Position numbers and translations under genes: made by a program | The notes under the pieces: model-generated | What the model was told of the DNA's origin: nothing | What the model saw: only the letters and a program-made list of their open reading frames with translations | The model's database searches: none | Assembly (NCBI GenBank): GCA_900215285.1 | Contig: OCMG01000003.1 | Coordinates: 62,001 to 126,000, forward strand | Length of the DNA stretch: 64,000 nt | Direction: 5' to 3' | DNA from: Ensifer adhaerens | GTDB lineage: Bacteria; Pseudomonadota; Alphaproteobacteria; Rhizobiales; Rhizobiaceae | Part shown: positions 25,535 through 34,841 of the stretch, piece after piece | Layout of the letters: the number at the start of each line of letters is the position of its first letter | Numbering within the stretch: position 1 is the stretch's first letter

Positions 25535-26836
25535 ATGCTGAAATTGATTGCTGGCGCGCTGGCCGCCGGAGTAGCCCTGCTTGTGCCGCTGGCAGCAAGT
25601 GCAGACGATCTCGTGACCAACAACAGAATCGGGCTTGCCAATGCGCCGAACAAGCTTGTTTTCCGCATGACCACGGATGGCCCGGCGAACAACATGCCGG
25701 AAACGGCCGAAGGCTACAAAAAGCTCTTCGAAGATTTCATCAAGAAGCATCCCGATTGGCAGATCGAAACGCAGCTGATGACCGGCGATATCGGCCAGGA
25801 ACAGGCACGCATGCTCGAGCAGGCCAAGTCCGGCGCCGCCCCCGACTGCGCAGCGGTGGACTCCTTTGTCCTGCCCCTCTTCAAGAGGGCCGGCGTCCTG
25901 AAATCCTTCTCACCTTATTTCAAGAAGGAAGAAATTGAACAACTCTTCCCCTTCATCCGAGAGGGCGTGACGGGTTCCGATGGCCAGATCTATGCCTGGT
26001 GGTGGAGCACGGACCTTCGCGTTCTCTATCGCAACAAGGACATCGTGCCGGATGCACCGCAGACCTGGGATGACCTGAAGAAGGCCGGCCTTGCCTCGGT
26101 GAAGAAGGGTATGGAAGGCATTCTCTTCAACGGCAGCCGATACGAAGGCACGACCTTCGACTGGGTTTCGAACTTCTGGGCGCAGGGTGGAGACCTGGTC
26201 GACAAGGACGGTAAGCCGGTCTTCGGCGAAGGCGACAACAAGGCCAAGTTCGTCAAGGCGGTCAATTTCTATCGCGATCTGGTCGAATCCGGAGCAGCCC
26301 CCAAGCGTGTGGCAACGATCGGCAACTATGATGACTTCAACGCCGCCGCAGCAGCCGGCACGACCGCCCTCTTCGTTGGCGGCAACTGGCAGCTCGGCCA
26401 GCTGAAATCCACGCTCGACGCTTCGGAATTCGCCAAGTGGACCTTCTCGCCGCTTCCAGGCCCGACGCAGGGCGAACGCTCGACCGGCACGGGCGGCTGG
26501 ACGATAGCTTCCTTCTCCTCAGATCCGAAAAAGGTCGCCTTCTGCGCGGACATCGCCCGCGAGATCTACATGGGTCCTGCCAATGAGGTGCAGGGCCAGT
26601 TGCCGACGCGCGCCGATCTTTACGGAAAGTACAAGATGTTCTCTTCGCCGGAGAACAAGGCGTTTGCCGAAGCGCTGCAAAAAGGTCGCGCCCGTCCCGG
26701 CGCGCCCGTCTATCCGGAAATCTCGAACCAGATCCAGATCATGATGGGCAAGGTTCTGACCGGCGCTGAAACAACTGACAAAGCGGTGGATGAGGCCTTT
26801 GCCGCATCGATGGCCGCCTATCAGCGCCTGAAGTAA
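25535..26836 (+). CDS. Extracellular sugar-binding protein, family 1 (CUT1)
   Basis: Periplasmic receptor, 433 residues. The N-terminal signal peptide (LKLIAGALAAGVALLVPLAASA) is followed by a family-1 fold with LRVLYRNKDIVPDAPQTWDDL in the middle. The ATG at 25535 has GGAGG 9 nt upstream; a TTG two codons earlier is too close to that site. Head of an operon with two permeases and an alpha-mannosidase, so mannose-containing oligosaccharides or glycosides are the probable ligands (inference). Confidence 0.9.
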   Translation: MLKLIAGALAAGVALLVPLAASADDLVTNNRIGLANAPNKLVFRMTTDGPANNMPETAEGYKKLFEDFIKKHPDWQIETQLMTGDIGQEQARMLEQAKSGAAPDCAAVDSFVLPLFKRAGVLKSFSPYFKKEEIEQLFPFIREGVTGSDGQIYAWWWSTDLRVLYRNKDIVPDAPQTWDDLKKAGLASVKKGMEGILFNGSRYEGTTFDWVSNFWAQGGDLVDKDGKPVFGEGDNKAKFVKAVNFYRDLVESGAAPKRVATIGNYDDFNAAAAAGTTALFVGGNWQLGQLKSTLDASEFAKWTFSPLPGPTQGERSTGTGGWTIASFSSDPKKVAFCADIAREIYMGPANEVQGQLPTRADLYGKYKMFSSPENKAFAEALQKGRARPGAPVYPEISNQIQIMMGKVLTGAETTDKAVDEAFAASMAAYQRLK

Positions 26837-26851
26837 CGGCCTCCCAAGCCG

Positions 26852-26880
26852 GTGCGGACGGAGCTCTGCTTCGTCCGCAC
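26852..26880 (+). other. Intercistronic hairpin after the sugar-binding-protein gene
   Basis: GTGCGGACG and CGTCCGCAC form a perfect 9-bp stem with an 11-nt loop, 15 nt after the binding-protein stop and 25 nt before the permease start. No T-run follows. Such stems typically protect the upstream message and lower permease expression relative to the receptor. Confidence 0.7.
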
Positions 26881-26905
26881 TCATTTGCCCTTCTCGGAAC
26901 CTGTC

Positions 26906-27832
26906 ATGACAGCAGTTGCAACATCCGCTGCGCCGGTTGCGGCGTCACCAGCCAGGGAGCCCCGGCACGCAAGGCCGGCGCTATGGCTTCTGCCGCTCAT
27001 TCTGGTCCTGGGGATTTTTTATCTCTACCCGGTCTTCGATGTCTTTCGATACGCGTTCACGGACATCACGCTGCTCGGCAAGGGCGAGAACTACACGTTC
27101 GCCAGCATTGCCAAGACGTTGACGCGGCCCGAACTGCCAGAAGTCCTCTGGGTCACCTTCGTTTTCACGGCGGCAAGCGTATTCGGCCAGCAGGGCCTCG
27201 GGCTTGCAGTTGCACTGGTCGTCGTCCGGGGTGAAAAGCGGCGACTTTTCGGGACCACAATCCTGCGCACCACTGCACTGATTGCCTGGGTGGTTCCCGG
27301 CATTGCAGGCGGCATCGTCTGGAAAATGCTGTTCAACGGAGCGCCCTTCGGCGGTCTGAACAGCGTCATGCGCCTCCTCGGACTTGCCCCGGTTCAATGG
27401 CTCTCGGACCCGGATACTGTCATGTGGTCGGTCGTCGTCGCCAATGTCTGGCGCGGGACGGCATTTTCCATGGTGGTCATGTATGCTGCACTCAAGGCGA
27501 TCGACCCGGTTCTCTACGAGGCGGCCGATGTCGATGGTGCCAATCCCTGGCAGCGCTTCTGGCACATAACGGTGCCGCAACTGCGCGCCGCCATCATGGT
27601 CAACCTGATCCTCATCACCATTCAGACGCTGAACATGTTCGATTCCGTCATTTCGCTGACCGGTGGGGGCCCGGGCCGGGCGACGGAGGTTCTCTCCCTC
27701 TACACGTTCAATACCGTGTTCCGGAACTACGATCTTGCGGCGGGGTCGGTCCTGTCGCTGCTGATGCTGGCGATCTCCATGGGCCTGGCGCTGATCTACG
27801 CAAAATTCCTGCCGAAGGAGAGCCGCTCGTGA
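26906..27832 (+). CDS. Sugar ABC transporter permease, MalF/UgpA type
   Basis: Inner-membrane permease, 308 residues, with an N-terminal hydrophobic helix (LWLLPLILVLGIFYLYPVFD) and the EAA loop (YEAADVDGANPWQRFWHIT). The ATG at 26906 is preferred; an upstream GTG at 26852 falls inside the hairpin and would add a polar tail. Partner of the next gene, whose start overlaps this stop. Confidence 0.88.
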   Translation: MTAVATSAAPVAASPAREPRHARPALWLLPLILVLGIFYLYPVFDVFRYAFTDITLLGKGENYTFASIAKTLTRPELPEVLWVTFVFTAASVFGQQGLGLAVALVVVRGEKRRLFGTTILRTTALIAWVVPGIAGGIVWKMLFNGAPFGGLNSVMRLLGLAPVQWLSDPDTVMWSVVVANVWRGTAFSMVVMYAALKAIDPVLYEAADVDGANPWQRFWHITVPQLRAAIMVNLILITIQTLNMFDSVISLTGGGPGRATEVLSLYTFNTVFRNYDLAAGSVLSLLMLAISMGLALIYAKFLPKESRS

Positions 27833-28671
27833 AATCCGTCACGCAGGCCCGCATCGGGGACGCCTTCAGCTATCTTTTCATGGCCGTGATGATGCTGTTC
27901 TTTGCCTGGCCGCTGATCTGGCTGCTGTCGCTTGCCTTACGCGGACGCAAGGAAATCTATCTCGGCGTCGCACGCCTCATCCCGCATGAGCCGACGCTTG
28001 CCAACTTCAAGGCAATCCTGTCGTCGAGCCAGTTCGCCGCCTATCTGATCAACGCACTGAAACTCTCGACCTTGAGCGCCGTCGGCTGCTTGATCGTCGC
28101 GCTGCCGGCAGCCTACGCCTTCTCGCGTTTCCCCATGAAGGGGAAAGGCGGGTGGATGATGGGCCTGCTCAGCTTCCAGATGATCTCGCCTCTCGTCATC
28201 ATGATCCCGCTCTACCGCTACATGGCTTCAATCCATATGACGGAAAGTCATTTCGGCGTGACGATGGTCTATATCGCGCTTGCAGTGCCGACGGCGACAT
28301 GGATCCTGAAGGGATTCATTGACGGCATTCCGGCCAGCCTGGACGAGGCCGCTCTGATCGACGGCTGCAGCCGGTTCGGCGTCTTCTGGCGCATCATCTT
28401 GCCGCTTTCGACGCCCGGCATCGCATCCGCGTTCATCATCACCGTGATTGCCGGCTGGTCGCAATTCCTTGTGCCATTCCTGCTCATCACCAAGGACCAA
28501 CTCATGCCGATCGGTGTCGGCATCTTCCAATATGCCGGAACGCAGAACGACAGCTCGCTGCAGGTGCTCGCCGCCGCCTGCCTCGTTTCCGTCGTGCCGG
28601 CCATCGTCGCCTTTCTTTCCCTACAACGCCTCATCCTCGGCGCCATGACCGCCGGCGCGGTGAAAGGCTGA
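27829..28671 (+). CDS. Sugar ABC transporter permease, MalG/UgpE type
   Basis: Second CUT1 permease, 280 residues. Hydrophobic start (FSYLFMAVMMLFFAWPLIWL) and EAA loop (LDEAALIDGCSRFGVFWRII). It begins with GTG at 27829, overlapping the previous stop as GTGA, so the two permeases are translationally coupled and made in equal amounts. The mannosidase gene follows after 27 nt. Confidence 0.88.
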   Translation: MKSVTQARIGDAFSYLFMAVMMLFFAWPLIWLLSLALRGRKEIYLGVARLIPHEPTLANFKAILSSSQFAAYLINALKLSTLSAVGCLIVALPAAYAFSRFPMKGKGGWMMGLLSFQMISPLVIMIPLYRYMASIHMTESHFGVTMVYIALAVPTATWILKGFIDGIPASLDEAALIDGCSRFGVFWRIILPLSTPGIASAFIITVIAGWSQFLVPFLLITKDQLMPIGVGIFQYAGTQNDSSLQVLAAACLVSVVPAIVAFLSLQRLILGAMTAGAVKG

Positions 28672-28698
28672 ACACAGTCTCACAGGAATATATCGAAA

Positions 28699-31600
28699 AT
28701 GGCTCTCTCACTTGCCCAACGTCTCGACCTCTTGAACGTCCGTGCCGAGGAACTGTCTTTCTGGCGCGTGCGTGAAAGTCAGCCTGTCGAGGGCTGGATT
28801 GTCGACGGTCAATCCATCGCTCTCGGGGCAGCATGGCCCGAAGTCGACGGCACGCACCGGTTCAGCGTCGATGCCTCGTTACCCTCGACCTGGCCGCTTG
28901 CTGAAACCCGCCTGCGCCTCGATCTCGGCGGGGAAAGTCTCATCACGATCCGCGACGACAAGGGCGCCGAGACCTCCTACGGCCTCGACCCGAACCATCG
29001 CGAATTCCCGCTGAGCTCTCACCGCTTCTCCGTGTCCTCGACAACGGTCGCCCGCCTGCCGTTCGGTGAGCCTGTGCGCCAGCCGAAGCTTACCATGGCG
29101 GAGGCAATCTGGGTCGATCCACAGGTGGAGCGCCTGGCGCTGCTGTTGAAGCAGATTTGCGAGACCATCGTTGTTCTCGGCGAACACGAAGTCATTCCGC
29201 ATCTTCTGAACGCCGGCGAAAAGGCGCTGCGCCGCCTCGACTGGCCGACAGAAACCCAGGCCTATATCAGCCGCACCGCATCGGCACCGATGCAGCAGAA
29301 GATCTGGCGCCTGCCGGAGGTGGTCGCAAGCCCGGCCGCCCTGACGGACACCGAGCGCGACAGCGTGCGCAGCGCATATGAGGCGCTGATCGCCACACTG
29401 GACGATCTGCAGAAGCGCTACCCGCCGCAGGGCGACGTCGTCCTGACCGGCCATGCCCATATCGACCTTGCCTGGCTTTGGCCCTACCGGGAAACGCGTA
29501 GCAAGCTGCGCCGCACATTCCACACCGCGCTCTCGCTGATGGAGCGCTTTGAAGGCTTCCGGTTCAACCAATCCACCGCGCATTATTATGCGCAGATCGC
29601 CGAGGACGATCCGAAGCTCTTCGAGACCGTGCTGGATAAGGTCAAGACCGGCCAGTGGGAAACGGTCGGCGGCATGTGGATCGAGCCCGACACGATGATG
29701 CCCTCGGGCGAGAGCCTGGCGCGCCAGATCCTCTACGGCCAGCGCTATTTCGAAAAGACCTTCGGCGCGCGCCACACGGTCTGCTGGCTGCCGGACTGCT
29801 TCGGCTTTTCGGGCGCCCTGCCTCAGCTTCTCAAGCAGGGCGGTCTTGAAAACTTCTTCACGATCAAGGTCAACTGGTCGGAGACGAACCGCTTTCCCGC
29901 CGACCTGTTCTGGTGGGAAGGCCTCGACGGCAGCCGGGTTCTGACCCACACGTTCGACAATACGCCACATGGCTATAACGGCGAATTGCAGCCGCACGAT
30001 ATCCACCAGACATGGCGAAACTATCGCGCCAAGGACAAGCACGACAAGACGCTGCTCGCCATCGGCCACGGCGACGGCGGCGGCGGCGTCACGCCGGAAA
30101 TGCTGGTTCGTCACGAGCAGCTTTCGCATTTCCCGGCCCTGCCGAAGACGACATGGGGCCATGTCAAGGACTTCTTCGACGGCGCACAGGCGAGCGCAAA
30201 GAGTGCCACCCTGCCCGTCTGGCGCGGCGAGATCTATCTCGAGCTTCACCGCGCGACGCTGACGAGCCAGAGCGCCGTCAAGCGCCTGCACCGTAAGGCT
30301 GAGCGCGGCATGATCACGGCTGAAACGGCTATGGGACTTGCCCATCTTCTGGGCGGCGAGAAGCCGGTCTCGGAAGAAGCCGCATGGCGCGTCGTTCTCA
30401 AGAACGAGTTCCACGACATCCTGCCCGGTTCCTCGATCCGCGAAGTCTACGAGGATGCAGAGGAAGAGCTGAAGGAAACCATCCGCCATGCGGAGGCCGT
30501 TGGGAGGGCCGCACTCGCCGAGATCGCCCAGCGTCTGCCCGCTGGCAACACGAGCGACGCCCTTCTGATCGTTAATCCGTCGCTCGACGCCCGACGCTGC
30601 GAAATCGTCACACCGGAAGGCGCAAGGCTCGTCGGCGCATCAGATATCCCCGCGCTTGGCGTTGCAGTCATCTCGCGCTCCGCCATCAAGACGCCAAAGC
30701 CGGTCGAGGCAACGGCAAGAGCGCTCGAAAACGAGATCCTGAAGGTCACGCTGGCGGACGACGGCACGATCGAAAGCCTGTATCACAAGCCGAGCGGTCG
30801 CGAATCCATCGAGGGTCGAGGCAACCGCCTGATGGCCTATCTGATGGAAAAGCCGCGCAACTGGGACGCCTGGGACATCGAAGGCGACTACATGCAGAAG
30901 GGTGAGGAAATCACCCATGTCGAAAGCCTTGAGGTGATCGAACAGGGAACGGCGCGCGGCGCGATCCGCATCGTCCGTCGCTGGCGCAATTCCACCGTCA
31001 CGCAGGTCCTCTCGCTGGCCTCCGGCTCGCCGCGCCTCGATATAGAGACGGAGATCGACTGGCACGACCGCCGCGTTTTCCTGCGCAGCATCACCGAGAC
31101 CTCGGTCAGAGCGATGACGGCGACCTACGAATGTGCATACGGCATTGTCGAGCGGCCAACGCATGTCAATCGCAGCTGGGATGCAGCGATGTTCGAAGCC
31201 GCCGGACATCGTTTCGTCGATCTGTCGGAGACCGGCTTCGGCGTGGCGATCCTCAACAACGCAAAATATGGCCACAGCACGTTCGGCAACGTGCTTGGCA
31301 TTTCGTTGTTGCGTGCGGCTGTCTACCCCGACCCGCTTGTGGATGAAGGGTATCAGCACTTCACCTATTCGCTGATGCCGCATGAGGGTGCCTGGCATGA
31401 GGGCCGCGTTCGCGAAGAGGCCGAAGCGCTCAATCAGCCCTTGCTGGTTGCGCCCGTCAGCGGCCGCGCCGAGGGCGTCTGGCAGCCGCTGTCGGTGGCA
31501 GGCGTGCAGTCCGGTCTTTCGGCGCTGAAGCCGGCCGAAGATGGCAAGGGCCTGATCCTGCGCGTCTACGAACCGGCGGGACGGCGAGGACAGATCCGGA

Positions 31601-31722
31601 TCGAAACCCCGGCCGGCTGGCTAGTGTCGGAAGCGCTCAACATTCTCGAAGAGCCATCGGGCGCGAAAGCGGACGAATTGAAGCCGTTCGAGGTGAAGAG
31701 CTGGCGCCTCATCCCTGCCTGA
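28699..31722 (+). CDS. Alpha-mannosidase, glycoside hydrolase family 38
   Basis: Cleaves alpha-linked mannose from oligosaccharides or glycosides; 1007 residues, cytoplasmic (no signal peptide). GH38 zinc site: H254 and D256 in GHAHIDLAWLWPYRET; nucleophile D366 in CWLPDCFGFSG; further conserved ATIGHGDGGGG-like loop (AIGHGDGGGGVTPEML). A middle helical domain and C-terminal beta domains follow. Its place after an ABC importer implies intact oligosaccharides are imported and trimmed inside. No mannose kinase or isomerase is nearby, so free mannose must join central metabolism elsewhere. Confidence 0.92.
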   Translation: MALSLAQRLDLLNVRAEELSFWRVRESQPVEGWIVDGQSIALGAAWPEVDGTHRFSVDASLPSTWPLAETRLRLDLGGESLITIRDDKGAETSYGLDPNHREFPLSSHRFSVSSTTVARLPFGEPVRQPKLTMAEAIWVDPQVERLALLLKQICETIVVLGEHEVIPHLLNAGEKALRRLDWPTETQAYISRTASAPMQQKIWRLPEVVASPAALTDTERDSVRSAYEALIATLDDLQKRYPPQGDVVLTGHAHIDLAWLWPYRETRSKLRRTFHTALSLMERFEGFRFNQSTAHYYAQIAEDDPKLFETVLDKVKTGQWETVGGMWIEPDTMMPSGESLARQILYGQRYFEKTFGARHTVCWLPDCFGFSGALPQLLKQGGLENFFTIKVNWSETNRFPADLFWWEGLDGSRVLTHTFDNTPHGYNGELQPHDIHQTWRNYRAKDKHDKTLLAIGHGDGGGGVTPEMLVRHEQLSHFPALPKTTWGHVKDFFDGAQASAKSATLPVWRGEIYLELHRATLTSQSAVKRLHRKAERGMITAETAMGLAHLLGGEKPVSEEAAWRVVLKNEFHDILPGSSIREVYEDAEEELKETIRHAEAVGRAALAEIAQRLPAGNTSDALLIVNPSLDARRCEIVTPEGARLVGASDIPALGVAVISRSAIKTPKPVEATARALENEILKVTLADDGTIESLYHKPSGRESIEGRGNRLMAYLMEKPRNWDAWDIEGDYMQKGEEITHVESLEVIEQGTARGAIRIVRRWRNSTVTQVLSLASGSPRLDIETEIDWHDRRVFLRSITETSVRAMTATYECAYGIVERPTHVNRSWDAAMFEAAGHRFVDLSETGFGVAILNNAKYGHSTFGNVLGISLLRAAVYPDPLVDEGYQHFTYSLMPHEGAWHEGRVREEAEALNQPLLVAPVSGRAEGVWQPLSVAGVQSGLSALKPAEDGKGLILRVYEPAGRRGQIRIETPAGWLVSEALNILEEPSGAKADELKPFEVKSWRLIPA

Positions 31723-31756
31723 TCAGGATGGCAGCTCCCGAGATATGCGTCTTGCC

Positions 31757-31793
31757 CGGCCCCGATTGCGATGAAATAGTCGAATCGAGGCCG
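31757..31793. repeat. Imperfect inverted repeat between alpha-mannosidase and ROK regulator
   Basis: CGGCC-C-CGATT pairs with AATCG-A-GGCCG (one mismatch) around a 15-nt loop, in the 94-nt gap. There is no T-run, so it may be a weak terminator, an RNA stem or an operator for the ROK protein encoded 24 nt downstream. Confidence 0.4.
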
Positions 31794-31816
31794 CGCAGCA
31801 TCGTCTGCTTTCAGCC

Positions 31817-33058
31817 ATGGGGGACAACGAACTGAAATTCCTGGGCTCTAATCTGGAGCACGCTGCTTCAAAGAATCGGGGCGTGATCCTGAGCGCGATT
31901 CATCGCTCCGCGCCGATTTCGCGTGCCGAACTGGCACGTCAGTCGGGCCTGACCAAGCAGGCGGTAGCCCGTATCGTGGATCGCCTGCTCGATGAGGGCC
32001 TCGTGATGGAGGCGCGGCGTCGGCATGGTCTTCGCGGCCAGCCGGCCATCGAACTGGAAATCAATCCGGATGGGCTCTACTCCATCGGTGCCAATGTCGA
32101 CCGCGATCATCTGACCATCGTCGTCATCGATGCGACGGGCGCGCTGCGCGGCCGCATTCATCACGAGAGGCGCTTCATCCTGCCCGGCGAATTCATAGAA
32201 TTGATGCAGGAGGCGCTGTCGACCTTTCGCCGGCGCAGGCTATTCGATGATGGCCGGCTTGCCGGGATAGGACTTGCCATTCCGGACTGGCTGGGCGACG
32301 TGCCGGTCATCGGCTTTCCGGAAGCCTATCGCGCGTGGAGCACTTTTGACGTTCGTGGCGCGCTCGAGGCTCTCACCCATCATCCCATCCTGATCGACAA
32401 CGATGCCAATGCGGCAGCAACCGGCGAGATTGATTACGGGCTCGGAACTGAGATCAAGAGTTTCTTCTACGTGCTCGTCAATGCCTGCCTCGGCGGTGCG
32501 ACCGTGATCGACGGCGTTCGCCACAAGGGCCGCGACGGTCTCAGCGGCGAAATCGGCTGGCTGCCCGTTCTGTTTGAGGAAGGCCCCATGGCTGGACAGG
32601 TACAGCCGTTGGGCGACATGTTCTCGATGTTCATCTTGATGGATTATCTTCAGCGCCAGGGCGTGGACGTCTCTACCCCCGATGACCTCGTCCACCTCGA
32701 CGTCCGCGGCCGCACGCTCGTCACCGCATGGCTCAAGCGTGCAAGCGGCAGGATCGCCGAAGCCATCGACAATATCGGCATGTTGGTTGATCCGGAAGCC
32801 ATTCTGGTGGGCGGACGCCTGCCAGTCCGAATCATCGATGAACTACTCGTTTACGTTCACGAGCATCTGACGCAAATGGGGCTCGAAGCGCCCTCGCTGC
32901 ATCGCGCTGCATGCTCGGAAGACGCTGCTGCACTAGGTGCCGCGGCCATGCCCCTCGCAAACCGTCTGGGCCTGCCGTCTGCCGACAAAAGCCAGTTGAC
33001 GCGCGTTCCACTCACGACTGCAAAGCTTCAGGACCTCGCCGCCAATGCGGCGCATTAG
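31817..33058 (+). CDS. ROK family transcriptional regulator (mannoside operon)
   Basis: Sugar-responsive regulator, 413 residues: winged HTH at about 25-85 (SRAELARQSGLTKQAVARIV) followed by a ROK sugar-kinase-like domain with IDNDANAAATGEIDYGLG. The zinc motif CxCGxxGC found in many ROK proteins is missing (the segment reads LSGEIGWLPVLFEEGP). Last gene of the alpha-mannoside operon, so probably its repressor, induced by a mannoside or mannose. Divergence in the effector pocket cannot be judged here. Confidence 0.87.
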   Translation: MGDNELKFLGSNLEHAASKNRGVILSAIHRSAPISRAELARQSGLTKQAVARIVDRLLDEGLVMEARRRHGLRGQPAIELEINPDGLYSIGANVDRDHLTIVVIDATGALRGRIHHERRFILPGEFIELMQEALSTFRRRRLFDDGRLAGIGLAIPDWLGDVPVIGFPEAYRAWSTFDVRGALEALTHHPILIDNDANAAATGEIDYGLGTEIKSFFYVLVNACLGGATVIDGVRHKGRDGLSGEIGWLPVLFEEGPMAGQVQPLGDMFSMFILMDYLQRQGVDVSTPDDLVHLDVRGRTLVTAWLKRASGRIAEAIDNIGMLVDPEAILVGGRLPVRIIDELLVYVHEHLTQMGLEAPSLHRAACSEDAAALGAAAMPLANRLGLPSADKSQLTRVPLTTAKLQDLAANAAH

Positions 33059-33059
33059 C

Positions 33060-33185
33060 ATTACAGTTGCGATCTTCTGATGGCTCCAAAACGTGGCATG
33101 GATGGCATCGCCTAGTCATGCTGGAGACGATCGCATCAAGTTACCGCCCGGAGCGCTCCGTGAAAATCGAATTCGCAACTGTAAT
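33060..33185. repeat. 126-bp segment bounded by a perfect 13-bp inverted repeat
   Basis: ATTACAGTTGCGA at 33060-33072 is exactly inverted as TCGCAACTGTAAT at 33173-33185. The 100 nt between them hold no convincing gene. Size and ends are like a MITE, though no flanking target duplication is obvious. It starts two bases after the ROK stop codon, so it may instead act as a long-range stem in the transcript. Confidence 0.45.
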
Positions 33186-33259
33186 TCCGGACCAATGCCG
33201 GCGAAAGTGGAAACCGGTTTCTCGGCTGGAACTGCTTGAAACCATGCGCGGAACTTCCC

Positions 33260-34432
33260 TCACTCTTCACGCGCATCCATCAAGGCTAGATCTGGCAGAA
33301 GGTCGCCGAGGAACACGCTTGCTGCGGCTCCTTCGGCACACCCGCCACTGGCGAAATGTGTCCGCACCAATTCCGGCACGGAAAAAGAAGCAATAAACTC
33401 ACGCGTCTGCCGGTTAACCTGCGCAATCATCGCATCCAGCGCCCAGGCGGGCATATCCCCCCCTATGAGAATGAGCCCCGGGGACAGAAATCCGCCGATG
33501 GCAATGACTACATCCTTTAGATGCCCAGCCGCCATGCCGGCCCAGGCATCTAGAAGCGCCGGGTCGTCAGGTTCCTGGCTGCGCAGAAAATCGGGGCGTG
33601 ACCCCGGGCCGAGAATATCATCGAGCGGAATCCGGTCATGGCCCGTCCGCATGGCTCCGATATTGCCGGCGCGCCCATGCTCACCTTTGAAGAACTTGCC
33701 GCCGATCAGCAGACCAGCCCGGACATTGGTGCCGATGAGGATAACGACGATGCCGCCATCGCGCTCACCGACACCCATGATCCGCTCGGCAAGGACGGCA
33801 GCTTCCGTCTCTTCTATGACCCGGACGGGCAAGTTTTGCGGCAAGGCCATCGCACCGACCGGATCCGCAAGCATTTGCGGCGACAATGACACGGCAACAC
33901 CGCGACAGCGCGCTCGGTGTTCTTCCGATGCCAACAGCGCTTCGACCGCTGCCCCGGCCCCCTGGATATCCGGGAACGTCTTGGCCGCAACGACGGCACC
34001 GGCAAGATCGATCAAACACGCCCGGCCGCCTGCTGTTCCACTCCAGCTAATCCCGGCGGCGTATGCACTGTCGGGCAGAAGATAGTACTCGGTCGAGACA
34101 TAACGGCCAGTTCCGGCGCGCTTGCGCTGTCCGACATGGCCAGCATCCAGCAGGCGGGTCATGATCCCCGCGATTGCGGGCTCCGTGAGCAGCAAACGGG
34201 CGGAGAGTTCAAGCCGCGTCTGCGGACCCGCACGGCGCAGAATTTCAAGTGCCGCCCTTGAATTATGCGATGCAATGTCTGTGGGACTGATGCCCGGCGT
34301 CTCGTTGCGGGGAACATCAACGCCTCGCTTTCGGCGTGCCAGTCTGAGCTTGTTGTTGGGGGCCACGGCAAGACAATCTTTTTGGAGACGATCCAACCTC
34401 TGTAACAACAGATCGTCACGGGCGTCTACCAC
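33260..34432 (-). CDS. ROK family transcriptional regulator, minus strand
   Basis: About 390 residues if read from the GTG at 34432. HTH region RRAGPQTRLELSARLLLTEP followed by IAGIMTRLLDAGHV, then a ROK domain with VVILIGTNVRAGLLIGG and HGRAGNIGAM. The zinc-binding cysteines are absent. The start is uncertain: ROK proteins usually begin about 20 residues before the NSRAALEILRR helix, which would put the real start near residue 25-35, yet no good ATG is present; a GTG in the CLAVAPNN stretch is another option. It converges with the mannoside ROK gene and is divergent from the sulfatase-operon ROK. Target unknown. Confidence 0.78.
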   Translation of the reverse strand: MVDARDDLLLQRLDRLQKDCLAVAPNNKLRLARRKRGVDVPRNETPGISPTDIASHNSRAALEILRRAGPQTRLELSARLLLTEPAIAGIMTRLLDAGHVGQRKRAGTGRYVSTEYYLLPDSAYAAGISWSGTAGGRACLIDLAGAVVAAKTFPDIQGAGAAVEALLASEEHRARCRGVAVSLSPQMLADPVGAMALPQNLPVRVIEETEAAVLAERIMGVGERDGGIVVILIGTNVRAGLLIGGKFFKGEHGRAGNIGAMRTGHDRIPLDDILGPGSRPDFLRSQEPDDPALLDAWAGMAAGHLKDVVIAIGGFLSPGLILIGGDMPAWALDAMIAQVNRQTREFIASFSVPELVRTHFASGGCAEGAAASVFLGDLLPDLALMDAREE

Positions 34433-34841
34433 CCGACGGTGTTTCAGCTTTTTGGAGATCGGGATCGGTCGAAATGCGACGTGACCAACCCACTGAACTA
34501 TCGCAATCCCAAGGTCATCTCAAGTTTTCGGCGAGAGGCCACAGATGTTGTAGCTCGCGCTTGATGGGAACCGAACCGTCTCCCCTAAGACTTTGACGCA
34601 CTTTTCTTCTAATGTAGATATCTCTAATTCATCTACAAATAATTGAAAATGGGGGTAATTTTGGATTTCTGCGGCCCCTGCTCAAGGGAAGCTCCGCGGA
34701 AAAAATCGCGAAATAGAGGCGGCTCTTTTAAAAGACGTGACGGATCTGCGTGCAACTGCTTCGCTAGCGTTCCATTTTCCTTACACGGCTTGACGAGTGT
34801 CCATTTCTTTTACTAAGTAAGGAAACTAAGAGGAGAAGGGT
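34433..34841. other. AT-rich divergent regulatory region between two ROK genes
   Basis: 409 nt without a gene, clearly more AT-rich than its surroundings. It contains a 7-bp inverted repeat TGTAGAT/ATCTACA (34613-34619 and 34631-34637) next to a TTGACG hexamer at 34593, and a second dyad flanking a promoter at 34776-34825 (listed separately). It looks like a purpose-built control region for both ROK genes and the organosulfate operon. Confidence 0.6.
34776..34825 (+). promoter_or_regulatory. Promoter bracketed by a 9-bp dyad, likely ROK autoregulatory operator
   Basis: TTTCCTTAC (34776-34784) and its exact inverse GTAAGGAAA (34817-34825) flank TTGACG (34790-34795) and a -10-like TACTAA (34811-34816, 15-nt spacer). 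The half-sites are 41 bp apart, about four helical turns, so a ROK dimer or tetramer could occlude the promoter. The operon's first gene, a ROK regulator, begins 16 nt later. Confidence 0.6.

Noticed and set aside
28879..30489. 536-residue minus-strand frame opposite the alpha-mannosidase
   Set aside because: Mirror frame with no recognisable motif.
33060..33259. Small protein gene in the gap between two ROK genes
   Set aside because: Plus-strand frames here lack ribosome sites and a recognisable start; the inverted repeat is the only clear structure.
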